A stretch of 64,000 nucleotides of DNA from Hyaloscypha bicolor E (taxonomy: Eukaryota > Ascomycota > Leotiomycetes > Helotiales > Hyaloscyphaceae): NCBI RefSeq assembly GCF_002865645.1, contig NW_020194588.1:540092-604091 (forward strand), given 5' to 3'. Shown piece after piece: positions 16,616 to 30,694 of this stretch. The position numbers were made by a program, and so were the translations under genes. Below the pieces are notes generated by a model, which made no database searches, was not told where the DNA came from, and was given only the letters and a program-made list of their open reading frames with translations. Position 1 is the first letter of the stretch. Every line of letters starts with the position of its first letter.

Positions 16616-17917
16616 TAATTTAAAGCTTACTTATTTCTTAATTCTATAGAGGATTTAAATAATACTTATCTAATTAGTTTTTAATAAATATAAATATAAT
16701 ATATTATAGCTATTTCTATACTAATTAACTAATATTAAAATAAAAGAAAGCCCTAAAATAACTAGATAAGAAAGCCTTGAACTAGCCAGGCAAGCAAATA
16801 GGCTAGTAACCTTATTACTAAATAAAAATCTATAAGAAAGCAAGTCCCGGAATAACTAGGCAAGTTAGAAGAAGCTATAGTATAAGATATTACTAGTATA
16901 CTACTAGAAAATAAACTAGAGCCTCTTATTAAATCTTCTAAGAAATCCGAATATTCTATTAATACTTATAATAAAAGAGATACTCTTTTTTAGAAAGCCA
17001 AGGAAAAAGAGAGATCTATCTTATTAAAGGCAGACTTCTAAAAGTTATTCCGGAGCCTAAAGGCTTTATATAAGGAAATTATTAAACTAATTCTAAAAAT
17101 GTATAATATTCTTGCTTATAGCAAGAATTATTATAATTAGCTAAAAGAAACTAAATAAGTTTTATAAAAGAATAAAGCCATTATTAAAAAGCTTATTATA
17201 TAGTTTATAAGAATAACTAGTTTCTCTATTTTAGAAAATAAATACTTAGTTAAATTTCTTAATTTTCCTATTTTTAAAAATATAACTAAGAATAGTATTA
17301 TCTTTAATAATTAGTTAGTTTAGATTAAGAATAAGCTCTATAATAATTCTAATATTTACTAAATAGAGAACCTTAAGATTATTTATATTTCTGGCTATAT
17401 AAATAGTTATACTCTTATATTAATTTCTCTTTACCTAAATTAAAATAATTAATATATATACGAGACTATTAGAGAACTATATACTTATTTAGAGAAGCTA
17501 TATAATAACTTAAATAAGAAATATAATACTTAATAAGCCTTTAAAAAGCTATTTATAAAAAAGAACTAGATTTTTTAGGAATTCTATATTCTATTTCTAA
17601 GATATATAATAAATAGAAATATTAATTTTTAAGACCTTAAAAATAACCTAAATAATAAGCTTACCTAAAAGCTTTAAGAGGCTATAACTATATACTATAA
17701 TAACCCGGCTATTTATACTATAGAGTTTATATAATATTATATTATAAATAACTAGTAAATCCGAGCTTATTATAAAAAGAAAAACCAGATATTTAAGAAA
17801 GCTAATAAAGATATAGATAAGCCAAGCTTAGAAGGCACTTCTTATATAAAACCCGCTCCTAAAACTCTAGTAATAAATAAGCCTACTATTTCAAAGCCCG
17901 GATTCTTAGATCTCAAA

Positions 17918-17959
17918 TACTATAATTATAATAGATTTAGTTATATATTTAGGAATTAT
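17918..17959 (+). pseudogene. Gag zinc knuckle of element E (RIP-decayed)
   Basis: Fourteen codons read YYNYNRFSYIFRNY. If tyrosines are reverted to Cys or His by undoing G-to-A or C-to-T, the spacing is exactly CX2CX4HX4C, the retroviral-type nucleocapsid knuckle. Confidence 0.75.
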
Positions 17960-20900
17960 CTAAAGTCTAAAATAAAGTATATAAAGTAACTTTTAGTAAT
18001 TAAGCTAGTTGTATTTATTATAAATAAGCTATCTAAAAATATAGAGTAAGGAAATAAGAACTTCTAAAGGAAGTCTTCTTTTTAGGGCTATATTATATAG
18101 ATATAATAGAAATTAATTTAAGCTAGCTACTAGAAAATAAAGCATTTATATTTCCTTATATAATTAGTAATAATAAATTAGGTATTAAGACTTCTTTTCT
18201 TATTAATACTAAAGTAAATAAATATACTTTTATTAATTCCAGGTTTATAAAAATAATTAAATAATTTCTAGATATTAAGCTTACTTAATTAGTATTACCC
18301 TATAATATAAAGGGGTTTAATAATAAGCAGGCCACGCCTATTACTTACTATATTAAGCTTATATTCTTAATTAACGAACGAAAGATTCTAGTTATTATAC
18401 TAGTTATAGAACTAGGCAAGTATAATATAATTTTAGAATAATAGTATTCTAATTAATTATAAGAATAGAAGATTAATCTGGCTAGATAATTAGCCTAAAA
18501 AGAAGAGTTAGAATAAGGTCCTAACTACTATATATAAGAACTTGAAATTTAGGAAAAGTAATTAGTACTAAGAAAATATAAATAAAAAAACAAAGCTATA
18601 GCTATAGATAAGTTCTAGTAACCTTAGCTTATAAAGAGGAAACTCTTTTATTCTTTTCCTGAGCTAGGCTTAGAAAGCTATATATAATAAAAGAATTAAG
18701 CTTAATACTATAAAGAAATATAAATAGCCTTAGGAAATATAGAAGTTTCTCTTAAGCCAGAAATAGAAATATTAAAACTATATTATTTAAAAGAAAGCTA
18801 TAAGATCTAATCGGGACCTATAATTAATATTATAAGTACCTTACCGGCTATTTTCTAGATAAATTTATAAAAGAAGAACCTTTTCTTTATAATATTATTT
18901 TTTGAGATTAATAAAGAGCTAGAATTATAATAAGAGAATAAGTTTATTCCGGGCAAGTAATAGCCAAGAAAGATAAAACTTTAGTAGCTAGTAAGAGTCT
19001 TATTAGAGGAATTCAAGAATTTTATAGATATCTTTTTAAGAAAAGCCTTAAATATTTTATTACTATATTAATTATATAATTATAAGATTCAGATTAATAA
19101 TCCTAAAGGCCCGGAGAGCCTAGGATATTTCCTGCTTTATTAATAATTAACTTATAAGTTATAGGAGATTAAGTATTTCCTTAAAAAGAACTTCTAATAA
19201 GGCTTTATTAAGCTAAGCTAATTCTCTTTTATATTCCCGATTCTTTTTATAAAAAAGGCTAATAAAGCTCTCTAATTCTATATTAACTATTATAAGCTAA
19301 ATAATTTAATATAGAAGAATTACTATTCTCTTTTCTTTATTTATAAGATTTTTATATAGCTAGCTTAAGCCAAAATCTATATAAAGCTAGATATCTAGTA
19401 AGTATTTTATTAGATTTAAATAAATCCAGAATTAGAAGAACTTATAATATTTTATATAAGATATAGGGCCTATAAATATAAAGTTCTTTAGGAAGGCCTA
19501 ACTAATAACCCTACTATATATTAGAAATATATAAATAATATCTTCTTTAATTATCTTAATGTTTTTTATATAACTTATTTAGATAATATTCTAATTTATT
19601 CGGATAATTTCCTAGAATATAAAGACTATATATAAAAGGTTCTCTAGTAATTACAGGATACTAGCCTCTAAATAAATATTAAGAAATCAGAGTTTAAGAT
19701 TACTTATATAAAGTACCTAGGCTTTATTATCTTTACTAGAAATATTAAAGTAATTCAGATAAGATAGTAATTATTAAGAACTAGTAATTACTTAAGATAA
19801 TTAAGGAAATATAAGGCTTTCTAGGCTTTTATAATTTTTATTAGTACTTTATTACGGAATATAGCCGTATAATAAAGCCCCTAATAGCTCTAATATATAA
19901 GAGAGTTCTATTTAAATAAATAGATTAGTATTAAGAAAGTTTTATAAAACTAAAGCAAGCTATATTCTTAATACTAATTCTATATTACTATAATTCGAAC
20001 CTCTATATTATAATTAAAATAAATATATTAAATAGAATTATAGCTAGTATTCTCTTATAATAAGATTTCTAGATAGGATTTTAGTATCCGGTAGTATTTT
20101 TCTCTAAAACTATATAACTAGTAAAGTTAAACTATAATATCTATAATAAAGAAATACTTACTATTATTCTCTTTTTAATTAAATAGTAAGCGGAATTAGA
20201 AGGCTTATAAAAGATATCCTTTATAATTTATTTAGACTATTGAGCTCTCGAGTATTTTATAATTATAAAAAAGCTTTTAATAAGATAAGCTTACTAGATA
20301 AAATATCTTTCCTATTATTATTTTAAGCTTATATATTAGGCAGGCAAGTTAAATAAACGAATAGATATCCCAAGTAAGAAGTACAAGAATATAACTGCCT
20401 AGAATAAGGTAATAGTAGTCTACTAAATCCAAATTCTCTTTCTATAATAAAAGATTAATAATAATATTATATAGGATCTCTAGCTAGCCCTAATTAAGGC
20501 CTTTATAAGTCCGGCTCAAGAAGAAATCTAGTATAATAGTATCTAGCTAGTAAATAAGTTATTAAGTAAGAACTAAAAATTACCGAAGCTAGAAGAATTA
20601 CGGAATAAGGCAAGAAATAAGAAGAAAGATACTTGGATATTATAAGATAGCCTCTTTTTATAATATAGCAAATTATTTATATCTAATAATATAATAATAC
20701 CCGAGATATTTTTATATATTACTTTTATTTAGGAAATATATATATAGCCTTTAATAGAATATCTAGAATAAGCCAAGCTTTAATAGCTTCTTTAGGCCTG
20801 CTATTACTAGCTAGATTAAGATATAGATATTAATTAGTATATAAATAACTTCTATATTTATTAATAATTCTATATTTCTAGAAATAAAAAGCCAGGGCTC

Positions 20901-22202
20901 TTATATTTATTATTAGTTTCTGACTACTTCTAGTAATATATATTAGTAGATTTCAAGAAGTATCTAGAGAATAGAAATAAGTATAATATAGTAGTAATCT
21001 TTATTAATTACCTAGATAAGTCCTCTATTATAATTCTTGTCCGGAATATAGTAATAGCTAAAAAGTTAATACTCTTATTTCTTATTTATATAGTTTACTA
21101 AATTAATATCCCAGAAACTATAGTATCTAATTAAGGGCCCTAGTTTATATTAGATTTCTAGAGCGAGTTCTATAAGTATATTAGTATAAAGCTCAAGTTA
21201 TTAACTATAAATTATCTCTAAACTAATAGCTAAATAAAGATTATTAACTAGTATTTTAACTAATAGCTATATTTCTATATAAATTACTACTAGAATAATT
21301 AGAATAAATAGATAGTAATAATTAACTACTAGTAAATAGCTTTAGTCTATAAGACTATAGGCTAATTCCCGTTTCTTATAAAAAAGAATTATAAACTATA
21401 GATATTATTTAACTAGGAAACCCAAATATAATTAGATATCCCGAAAAAGAGCTAAATAAATAAGAAGCAAAGGCCCTAATAATATAACTTTATAAATTAT
21501 AGTAAAAGATATAGGAAAATATAATATAAGTATAAGAATATTATATTACTTAAGCTAATAAGTACTATTAACTAATAGACTTCGGAATAAGAAACAAGAT
21601 ATAAATTATTACTAAATACTAGAAGAATAATTATCCGAGCTATAAGCTAGCTTACTAAATAGAAGAACTATATGAAATCCTGGAATAAATAAGATATTTC
21701 TTTAGGCTTAAACTTCCGGAATTAATAAGAATATATCCGGTATTCTATATAAAGAAGCTATATAAAAATCTAGGTAATTCCCTTTCCGGATAAGCAAATC
21801 CGGAGCCTTTATTATTAGAACTATAAGATAGAGAAACGGAATATAAAATTCAAGAAGTACTAGTAATAAAGCTATTTTATAGGAAACTAAAATACCGAGT
21901 CTAGTAAAAAGAATAGAACCTAGATCCGAAGTAATATCTTACTTCCTTATTAAGTAATAGTATTCTAGTTCTTTAAAGCTTCTATAATAAGAATCCTGAA
22001 TAACTAGAACTGCTTTAGAACTTCCTCTATTAGTTAAACTATATTAAGAATAATATATTACCGGAACTATATAATACGGACAGAAATCTTTTAAAGTTAT
22101 ATATAAAAGGCCCTGGCTTTTAATATATAACCTGTAACTTGGAAATTTAATAGAGACTTTTAAAGCTCGGGAACGAGCTTATTTTAAGAAAGGAAGTAAT
22201 AT

Positions 22203-22459
22203 TATAATTATTATAATATACGGTACTAGTAGGAGTTAGACTAGAGCTAGTAAGGTATCTGGTATCTAAGTAAAGTATTTATAGTTACCTAATTATTATA
22301 CGTAATCCCGAGCTTAAGCTAGTATATAGGCCCGTATATAGCTTGTAATTATTTAGATCCGAGGCTTCTTTGAGATTTTCTTTTCTCTTTAACTTTGAAT
22401 TATTAAAATAGAAATAGTCTAATTATAAGTTTTAGGCTCTAGATCTTATACTTGTAATA
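22203..22459 (+). repeat. 3' LTR of element E
   Basis: A 257-bp direct repeat of 16359-16615, preceded by a polypurine tract and followed by ATTGT (22460-22464). It is less RIP-mutated than the 5' copy. Confidence 0.92.
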
Positions 22460-24350
22460 ATTGTATTAATAGTAAATACTAGTCTAAATAAATAAGGCAA
22501 AATTCTTAATTAATATAATAATAAAGGAAAAAAGAAAATCATATAATATAAGTCTAGAATCTAGAATAATACTAAATAGAAATATAATATTATTAAAAGA
22601 GAATATTAAAGACTAATAAAATATTTATAGAAAATATAATTCTGGCTATATAAAGTTTAGTTTATTTTTAAACTAGATACTAATATACTCGTTATATAGC
22701 TAAATAAAGCAGCTATAAATCTTTCTAGAATTCTAGTTACTTATTAGCTAATATAAATTTAATTATTTGATTTTAAAATTAAGTATATTAAAGAAACCAA
22801 ATATATTACTACTAATAAATTATTAAAATATTTATAGCAAGAAAGTAATATTAAAAATAACGAGAATATTAATAAATAGTTAATAATAGAGCTTAATATT
22901 ATTAGAATAATATTTATTAAATAGAAAGTTTAATTAAAGGAAATAATTCCGGTTTAGTTATATAATATTATTTTAAGAAATTAGATTTCTAAGACCTTTA
23001 TTAGATATTTAAATAATGATATCTAGTTACTAGAAATTAATAATTAAAGCCTTATTATATTTAGAAACAAATTAGTAATATTAAAAAAATAATAATATTC
23101 GTAAGTTATATAATAAAGACTATAGCCTTTTATATATAATTTTTAGTAAAATAATAAATAATAATATTAATTTCTATACTTTATTTAATAACTCGATTAT
23201 TTTATTAGATTTCTTAAATAATAGCTATTCTAAATAATATTTGAATATTATATAATACCTTATAATATTCTTTAAACTAGAAGAAATATCTAGAGCCAAG
23301 TTTTAAAAGCTAAATAAAAAAGCTTTAAATTATAGTATTAGAGATTAATTACTATAAAAAGTTATATTTAAAATATATTTATCTTGGCTTATTATTAATA
23401 ACTAAAAGTAAAGAAAGATTATTATTAAAGAGCTATATAATAAGATTAGATATACTAGAAAAAAGAATACTTTTTATTTAGTAGCTAGTTACTATTACTA
23501 GAAAGATTATTATAATTATATATAAAAGTATATTAGTATTTATAAAATCTATTAATATAAGAATAAAAAAAACAAAAAGAAGCTTTATATTTAATAAAAG
23601 CTATATTTCTTTTTTATTATCTTGGAATTAATATAATTAAACTACTAGATTATAAAGAATATACCTTATTAGTTATTATTAGAAACGACTTCTCAGAATA
23701 AATTAAAGCTAGACTTTTAAAGAATCTAACTAGTAAAAAAATTACTAAATTTATTTAAAAAGAAATTATTTATAGATATAATTTACTTAAATAGCTTAAA
23801 ATAAATAGTAAATCGGAATTTAAAAAAGTAATAATTTAGAAATTTAATAAGTTAGAAATTAATAGAATTATTATTTTGGCCTATAATTCTAAAAGAAATA
23901 ATATAATTAAAAAGAATATTAACTAATTATTTAAATACTTATTATATTTATAATTAATAAAAAGAAGCCTTAGGTAAATTTACTATTATATATTCTATTT
24001 ACTAACCGAGTTATTATATATAAATTAACTAGACTTACTTTTTTTTATATAATTTATAATAAGAAAGCTATATTACTTATAGAAATATATTTTCTAATTT
24101 AGAAAATATTTAAATAAAATAAAATCTATAATAAAGAAATGCTTTTAGAAATATATATAAAATAAATATAAATAAGAAATAAAAATATTAAAGAAGCTAG
24201 AATAAAGAAAAACAGAAAATACTAAAAGAGAAAAAAGTAATTTAATATTACTTATTAGATTTATTTAAAGCCTATTTTAGAAAAGAATCTAATTCTTATA
24301 TATAATATTAAATTAATAAATTAAGATAAATTAAGAAATATAAAGCTATT
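22460..24350 (+). mobile_element. Gypsy element F, part 3 (RNase H and integrase)
   Basis: The F frame continues after element E. At 22465 it resumes as a segment like IVNTSLNK, matching the IVDAS..GWG start of RNase H. At 23870-24345 it gives an integrase C-terminal region: ILAYNSKRNNIIK, then motifs like PIEIQ.PTWR and a segment corresponding to RPKPLLEKNLVLVYNIKL. The frame breaks at AAAGCT (24342-24347), beside the left LTR of element D. It seems to resume at 41895. Confidence 0.75.
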
Positions 24351-24643
24351 TATTAGTATAGCTATTTCTTTAGAAGTTATATATATAGTTACAGGATACG
24401 GGATATAAGTAATGAGATATAAGTAATAAAATATGAAATATAAGATATAATTATATAACCTTATATTTTATTAGTAACTCGACTAGTAAACTAGACTTCT
24501 TTAGGCTTAGTAAATTTAGGAATTATATATTAATATTATAATACTATAATTCCTACTTTAAAAATAATAATAACTTTACTAATCTTATATAAATAGTATT
24601 TCACAATTATATAATAGTATTATATATTTTTAGTAAACTAATA
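24351..24643 (+). repeat. 5' LTR of element D
   Basis: Direct repeat of 30386-30694, strongly RIP-mutated relative to the 3' copy. CACGTG-containing sequence in the right LTR has become TATATAT here. Confidence 0.88.
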
Positions 24644-24735
24644 CTAATTAGTTTATATATATAGATTAGATAGTAAGAAGAATTAAGCTATATTTACTTA
24701 AGATTCGGTTTCTTAGAAGTAAAGCCATTATTCTA

Positions 24736-24908
24736 TATTAAAGAGAAAATAACTATTAATTACCTTTATTTATAATTCGGTTCTATAAAGAGAGAAAGAT
24801 ACTTAATCTTACTAAGGCCCGACTAAGCTATATTAAAGAAAGGAAATAATAGTTGCCTTTACCTATAATTTGGTTTTATAAGAAGGAAAGATACTAATTC
24901 TTACTAAT
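24736..24908 (+). repeat. Tandem duplication in element D leader
   Basis: Two diverged copies of a roughly 75-80 bp unit (about 24736-24814 and 24831-24908). Each begins TATTAAAGA and ends near CTTACTAA, with a shared ACCTTTA.TATAATT.GGTT core. They lie in the untranslated leader of element D. Confidence 0.65.
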
Positions 24909-27900
24909 TACTAAACGGTTAATTATTTAATTATCTAACTATTCTATAAAACTATTTTTTTTTTATAAAAAATTACTTTCCTTATAATTACCTAAATACC
25001 TAAAGCTCTTGAGTTTCAGAACTATTAAGTTCTCCCGGAATCTCAATATTTTATTTCTTAAATTTCACTTCCTAAATTTTTATCTTAAATATAATAACTT
25101 CTATTTATCTATTTTATGAACTACTCTCTTTTTTATAAATCTATTCTTCTTATAAATTACTATATCTCGAACTAGATATAAGTCTATAGAATATATAATA
25201 GTAGAACCTATTATAGTAGATAATTCCTTTATTAGATCTATCTAATCCAATTACTTTATACTTATAAGAACTAATAATTTCAAGGAAATAGTAATAAAAT
25301 AGAGATATGGAATTAATCTAGATACTACTATAATATATAAGATATCTGAGTTCTTAAATATTAAGCTATTTTAATATATTCTCTATAAAATAGTTAATAA
25401 TAATCTTTGGGAACTATTTAGATATAATTTTAAGAACTTTACTTATTAAAAGAACTTTAATAAACTTGAATTCCCGGAGATACTATACCTATATAAGGTC
25501 CTTTAATATAATAATATATATATATAATAGAATACTAGTACTTTTATTATTATAACTACTTTGCTTTCTATTATTAAGAAAAATATATAATATATCTAAA
25601 TAAATAAAAATCTATTAGCGGCCAGACTAGACCTTATTAAAAAACTAATTCTATTAGGCTTTATTACTCTTATTAAGAATAAGTATCTAGAACCTATTAT
25701 CTTTAATATTTCTATATTATTATTATTCTCTTTATTACTATATCCTATATCTCTACTAGATTTATATACTAATATAGAAGCTTTAGAAGCAAATAGTATA
25801 TTTCTACTAGCTCTACTACTTTTACTAGCCCTATTACTACTACTATAACTATATTCGAATATTTCCCAAATATCTTTAATTATAAAACTTATTAAAGAAG
25901 TTACTAAGATCTATACTAAAAAGTAAAAGTATAATAAATCTAATAGTAATTTTAATTATAAACTCACTATTTTCCTTAATATCTACTAATATATAGAGCT
26001 TTTATAAAAGGTACTAATACGAGCTTTTCCTATTATACTAAAGAAACTAGCTTAAGACTACTTCTATAATAACTAGCTCTCTTAATATATATATAAAGAG
26101 GCTTATATTAATATCTATAGCTTTTTTAAAGGCCTTAAATTTAAATATCGAAATTTAAACAAGTAAAACGCTATTATATTAGCTTCTATAATAGCTAAAT
26201 TCCCGGAAAAAACAATATTTGAGACTATTTAATTACTAATTAATAAACTATATTAATTATAGTATAGTTTTATATCTAACTTGCGAAATATCGAATTTCT
26301 CTATAATAAAATTATTACTTCTTATTAAGGCTTCCGGATATATAAATATATAATCTCAGATCCTTTTATAAATCTGGCTAGCTTATTAATAAGCTCTAGT
26401 TATTTATTACTATATATAAGAGTAAATAATAAACTAATTCTAAAACCTTCTTTACTAATTAATAATATTACTTTCAGAATCTTTTAAGCTATTATTTCTC
26501 CGGAAATTATTAATATAGATCTAGCCGTAACTTCGGAACCCGTAATAACTATTTTAAGCCCTATAATTATAATAATTATATCCCGAAATTATACTTTATA
26601 TATAAGAAACCCGAATACTACTTATAGAAGTTATATCGGAGAAATAAAAGGCTAAGAAAACTCGATTTAGGAGTAGAAATATCTATTAGTTCAGATCCCG
26701 AAATACCTGCAACTTTAATAAATACTTTAGTAATACTTATATATAGTATATTACTAAAGCCAAAAGTAAAGAAAGTAATAAAGGTAATAAGAATAAACTA
26801 GTAAATAATACTTTTAAGGCTTTATTAGCAGAAACGAATAAAGAAGAGAAATATTACCCAGATTTCTACTTTACTTTAGTTAAGAGCTTTTTAGCTACTC
26901 TTACTACTTTTGCTTTACTAATAATTATAGCTAATACTTTTATAAATAATCTTACTTCCCTTTCTCTTATATACTAGATAATAGGCAAAAATCATATTTT
27001 AAAGCCTATTAAATCCTTAATAGAAAATACCCAGACTTTTATAATTAATAATATATTAAGATATAATACTTATTACTTTTATAAAGTTATAATTAATACT
27101 AAAACTTCCAGATTCTTAATTACTAGTTCTAACTAATTCTAAGCTTTATAATAAACTAATAATAGTATCTAACTTAATAAAACTACTAAAGATTAAGTTA
27201 ATATCTAGTTTAGTATTAGATCTATATTCTCTATTAGATCTATAATAATAAGAATACTAATTAGGCAAGTATAATTCTATATTATATTTATAAAAACTTT
27301 ATTTTTATTTAGTTTAGCTAATATAGACAAGCTAGAAATTTATTTTAATAATCTTACTAATTATTTTATTACTTTTACTAAATACTTTATATTTATAATA
27401 TAATGTTTTAGATACTTTTTCCTGCTTTAAAATACTATTCTATAAAGCTTTATTTCCGAATTCTTTATTTATAAATCCTGCTTTCTTATAAAGGTCAAAT
27501 TATAATATCTATATTACTCTTTTAGTTATTTATTTATTAGTAAGCTTTAAAATATAATAGAATAAGCAGGCTATAATATTAATATAAAAGCCTTTAAGTA
27601 CCTTATAAAATACTATAAGTAATACCAGAAATTCGGATAATTACCGGAATAATTTAAGTTTAATCTAAGAAATAATATTAGCTTTAACTATTTTATTATT
27701 ATTAATATTTTCTATATTTCTAATAAGCCTATATTTTATATTATTAATAAAAGTACTTAATATTAAGCTAGCTAATAGCTTTAAAATATTAGTATATTAT
27801 ATACTTGAAATATTCTAAAGTAATATTAGATTAATATCTATTTAGGCTCTTCTAATTAGATTATAGCAGATACTAGAAAGCAGTTTACTAGTAAGAAGTT

Positions 27901-30385
27901 CGCTTAGCTTATAAGTATTATAGAAATCAAGATTAAAATTATCTCTATAGAAGCTTATAGTTCTATTAAAATTATAGAATATTACTATAGCTTAATTTAA
28001 TATACTTATCTTATTATTATAGCCGAAATTAATAGAATTAATAAGGATACTATATTTCAAATAGCTTTTAAGGCTATTAATAATTTTACTAGACCCGATA
28101 GTATTATTTTAATTCTCTTAATTTATACTACTTTACCTTAAATAACTAAATATAATATCTTATTACTAATTATATTATAGTAATTAGTAGTATTTAAGAA
28201 AGTAATAATAGAAATTCAGAAGCTTTAAGCTAAATACTAGATTATAAATGCCTTAAATACCCGAAATAGTTCTAGTATTACTAATATTTATAAACTTCCC
28301 TTGAATTCGGATATTTTTATATAGTATAAAGGAAATACTAGTTAATCTAGTAATTAGAATAAACTATATAAGCTAGTAGCCATTAACGGGAAGAACTATA
28401 TACTAGCTTTATTATATAGTAATATTATCTTTTATTTAAGTTCTATAAAGCCTTTTTATATAAGGGATATTAAGGTTATTATTAATAGCCCTAAAGCTAA
28501 ATCTATTTCCGAACTTTATAATAAAACTAAAAATAATACAGGTATAATTCCTTTTATTATTTCTATTATTTTACTAAAATATAGTAAAAGATATCTTTAT
28601 AAAAACCCGGATATTATAGTATTCTTATAGAATAATAACCTATATAAGAACTCCCATTAAGTTAAAGTTACTAGCCTTCTAGAAAAGGGTATATTTGAGA
28701 TTACTTCTAGATCTCAGGTACTAAAGAAAGTATATATCTTTAACTCCCGGTTTATTAATAAGATTAAAAATAAGGATATAAAAAGAGAGTTTAAGAAGTC
28801 GAAACTAGTTATTTAGGCTTATAATAATAGTAAGAAATATATAGTATTAATATAATTACTTACTATTTAATATATTAACTAGAGAATTATTTTTAGTATT
28901 ACTATTATAATAATAAATACTATAAAACTATATTTATATAATATCTTATAAGCTTATATCTAATTAATAATCTTACTTAACTATAATTTTTATATTAACC
29001 TACCTTATAAGCTTACTAGAGAACTAAATCTAAATAATAATTCGGTTCTAAAAATTATAAAACTACTATATAATATACTAGAAGCTAGGAATTACTAGTT
29101 TAAAACTTATTATTTCTACTATATTAATAAGCTTTCTATAGAATAGTTAACTTATAATTCTTGCCTTCTTTATAATAAGTAATTCTTCGGAATTATTAGC
29201 CTTTAAACTAATAATACTCTATTTATTAGAACTAATAATTTTATAAAGGCAAAGTAACTAAAGCTTTATAAGACTAAGTTCTTGGCTAAGAAATATAAAT
29301 GCCTTACTATTAATTATAATCTCAAGTTTAATAAAGGTATTATTTATATAAATACTACTAGAATAATTTTTATATAGAAATACTAGTATAAAAACCTCTA
29401 AATTATTTCTATAAAAAATACTATTACTATAAGTAATAAGAGTACTATTTATTAAGATCTCTCTATTAAAGACTAATATATTACCCAATATACTAGAGGA
29501 GTATATATTATATTAGTCTATTAACCAGAAGCTTTATATAACCTATTAATTACTATTTAAGCTATTAAATTCTCGGAAACTAATATAAAAGTACTTAATA
29601 AGTATATTTAATAATAAATTAAAAATACTACTAGAGAACTGAGATTCGTAAAGCTAGTAAAGAAGTTCTTATATTTAATTATTTTTATAAATACTTTATT
29701 TATAAATAATAAAAATCTCTCTTTCCAAATCGGATATATTCTAGTTTTAGAAAACGGAACTAGATATACTAATATTATCTACTAGTTCTCTATTAAATAC
29801 AAGAGAATTACTAGAAGCATTTTAGCTTTAGAACTCTATAGTATAACTTATAGCTTTAATATAGGCGCTTTAGTTAAATCTATAATTAATAGAATACTAG
29901 AAATAGAACTATTACTAGTAGTCTATATAAATTCGAAGTTATTATATAAATGCCTTATTAAATTAGAAACCATTCGAGAAAAGTATCTAATAATTAAATA
30001 TAATATATCTTTACTAGATATATAAATAATAAGAGATTATAGAAATTAAATAAATTAAGGGAGAATTTAAACCTACTAATTCTATAATAAAATTAAAGCT
30101 AATAAATACTTTCAAGTATCTAATTAATACGAATATTATATAATTAAAATATAAAGAATAAGTTAAATATAAATAGAGTAAAAAATGGATATATAAGATA
30201 AAAGAATATTATAAGAAGAGAAGTTATATATAAAAGGGCTATAGGTTTTAGTATATAACTAAAACCTTAGAAGTAATATACAATATATAAAGTATTTGGG
30301 AAATCTGGTATTAGGCCAGATTAGGGAATTTTATATATAATTAGAGAGAGATACTAATTTTTCGCGTTTTTTAGAGAGCTTCTAG

Positions 30386-30694
30386 TATTAGTATAGCTAT
30401 TTCTTTAGGAGTCACGTGTGCAGTCACGTAATACGAGACACGCGACATGAGTAATAGAATATAATAATAGAATATAGGTAATGGGATATGAGATATAGGA
30501 TATAGTTATATAACCTCGCATCCTATTAGTAACTCGACTAGTAAACTAGACTCCTTTAGGCTTAGCAGATTTAGGAATTATATATTAATATTATAATATT
30601 ATAATTCTTACTTCTAAATAATAACTTTACTAACCTTATATAAATAGTATTTTATAATTATATAATAGTACTATATATTACTAGTAAACTAATA
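30386..30694 (+). repeat. 3' LTR of element D
   Basis: Direct repeat of 24351-24643. It keeps GTCACGTGTGCAGTCACG near 30411-30428, one of the few CG-rich islands inside the AT-rich block. Confidence 0.88.

Larger units (their letters stand above)
16359..22459 (+). mobile_element. Gypsy chromovirus E, full length, RIP-mutated
   Basis: The element is 6.1 kb with two 257-bp LTRs (16359-16615, 22203-22459) and target duplication ATTAT/ATTGT, differing by one transition. Plus-strand landmarks in order are: a zinc knuckle at 17918-17959 (codons spaced CX2CX4HX4C, Cys and His codons now TAT/TAC); a retropepsin DTG site at 18205-18213; RT YLDD at 19576-19587, now YLDN; integrase core at 20930-21330 (INIPETIVSN, GPQF); and a chromodomain at about 21835-21960. 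A polypurine tract AAGAAAGGAAG precedes the 3' LTR. Stops throughout make it inactive. It interrupts RNase H of element F. Confidence 0.92.
24351..30694 (+). mobile_element. Copia LTR retrotransposon D, RIP-mutated
   Basis: The element is 6.3 kb with LTRs of about 293 bp (24351-24643) and 309 bp (30386-30694) whose ends are TATTAGT...ACTAATA, the RIP-altered form of TGTTAGT...ACTAACA. Plus-strand translation at 29640-30060 is a Copia RNase H: motifs like RFVKLVKKSLYLI, SFQIGYILVLENG, ALELY, and VYINSKLLYKCLIKLETIRE, where DS has become NS. The order gag, integrase, RT, RNase H fits Ty1/Copia. The flanking 5-mers do not match (CTATT left, ATATT right) and the flanks belong to different elements, F and B. 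Confidence 0.85.

Noticed and set aside
29258..29488. 76-codon minus-strand ORF in Copia element D
   Set aside because: Antisense to the Copia pol region. Chance opening in AT-rich sequence.
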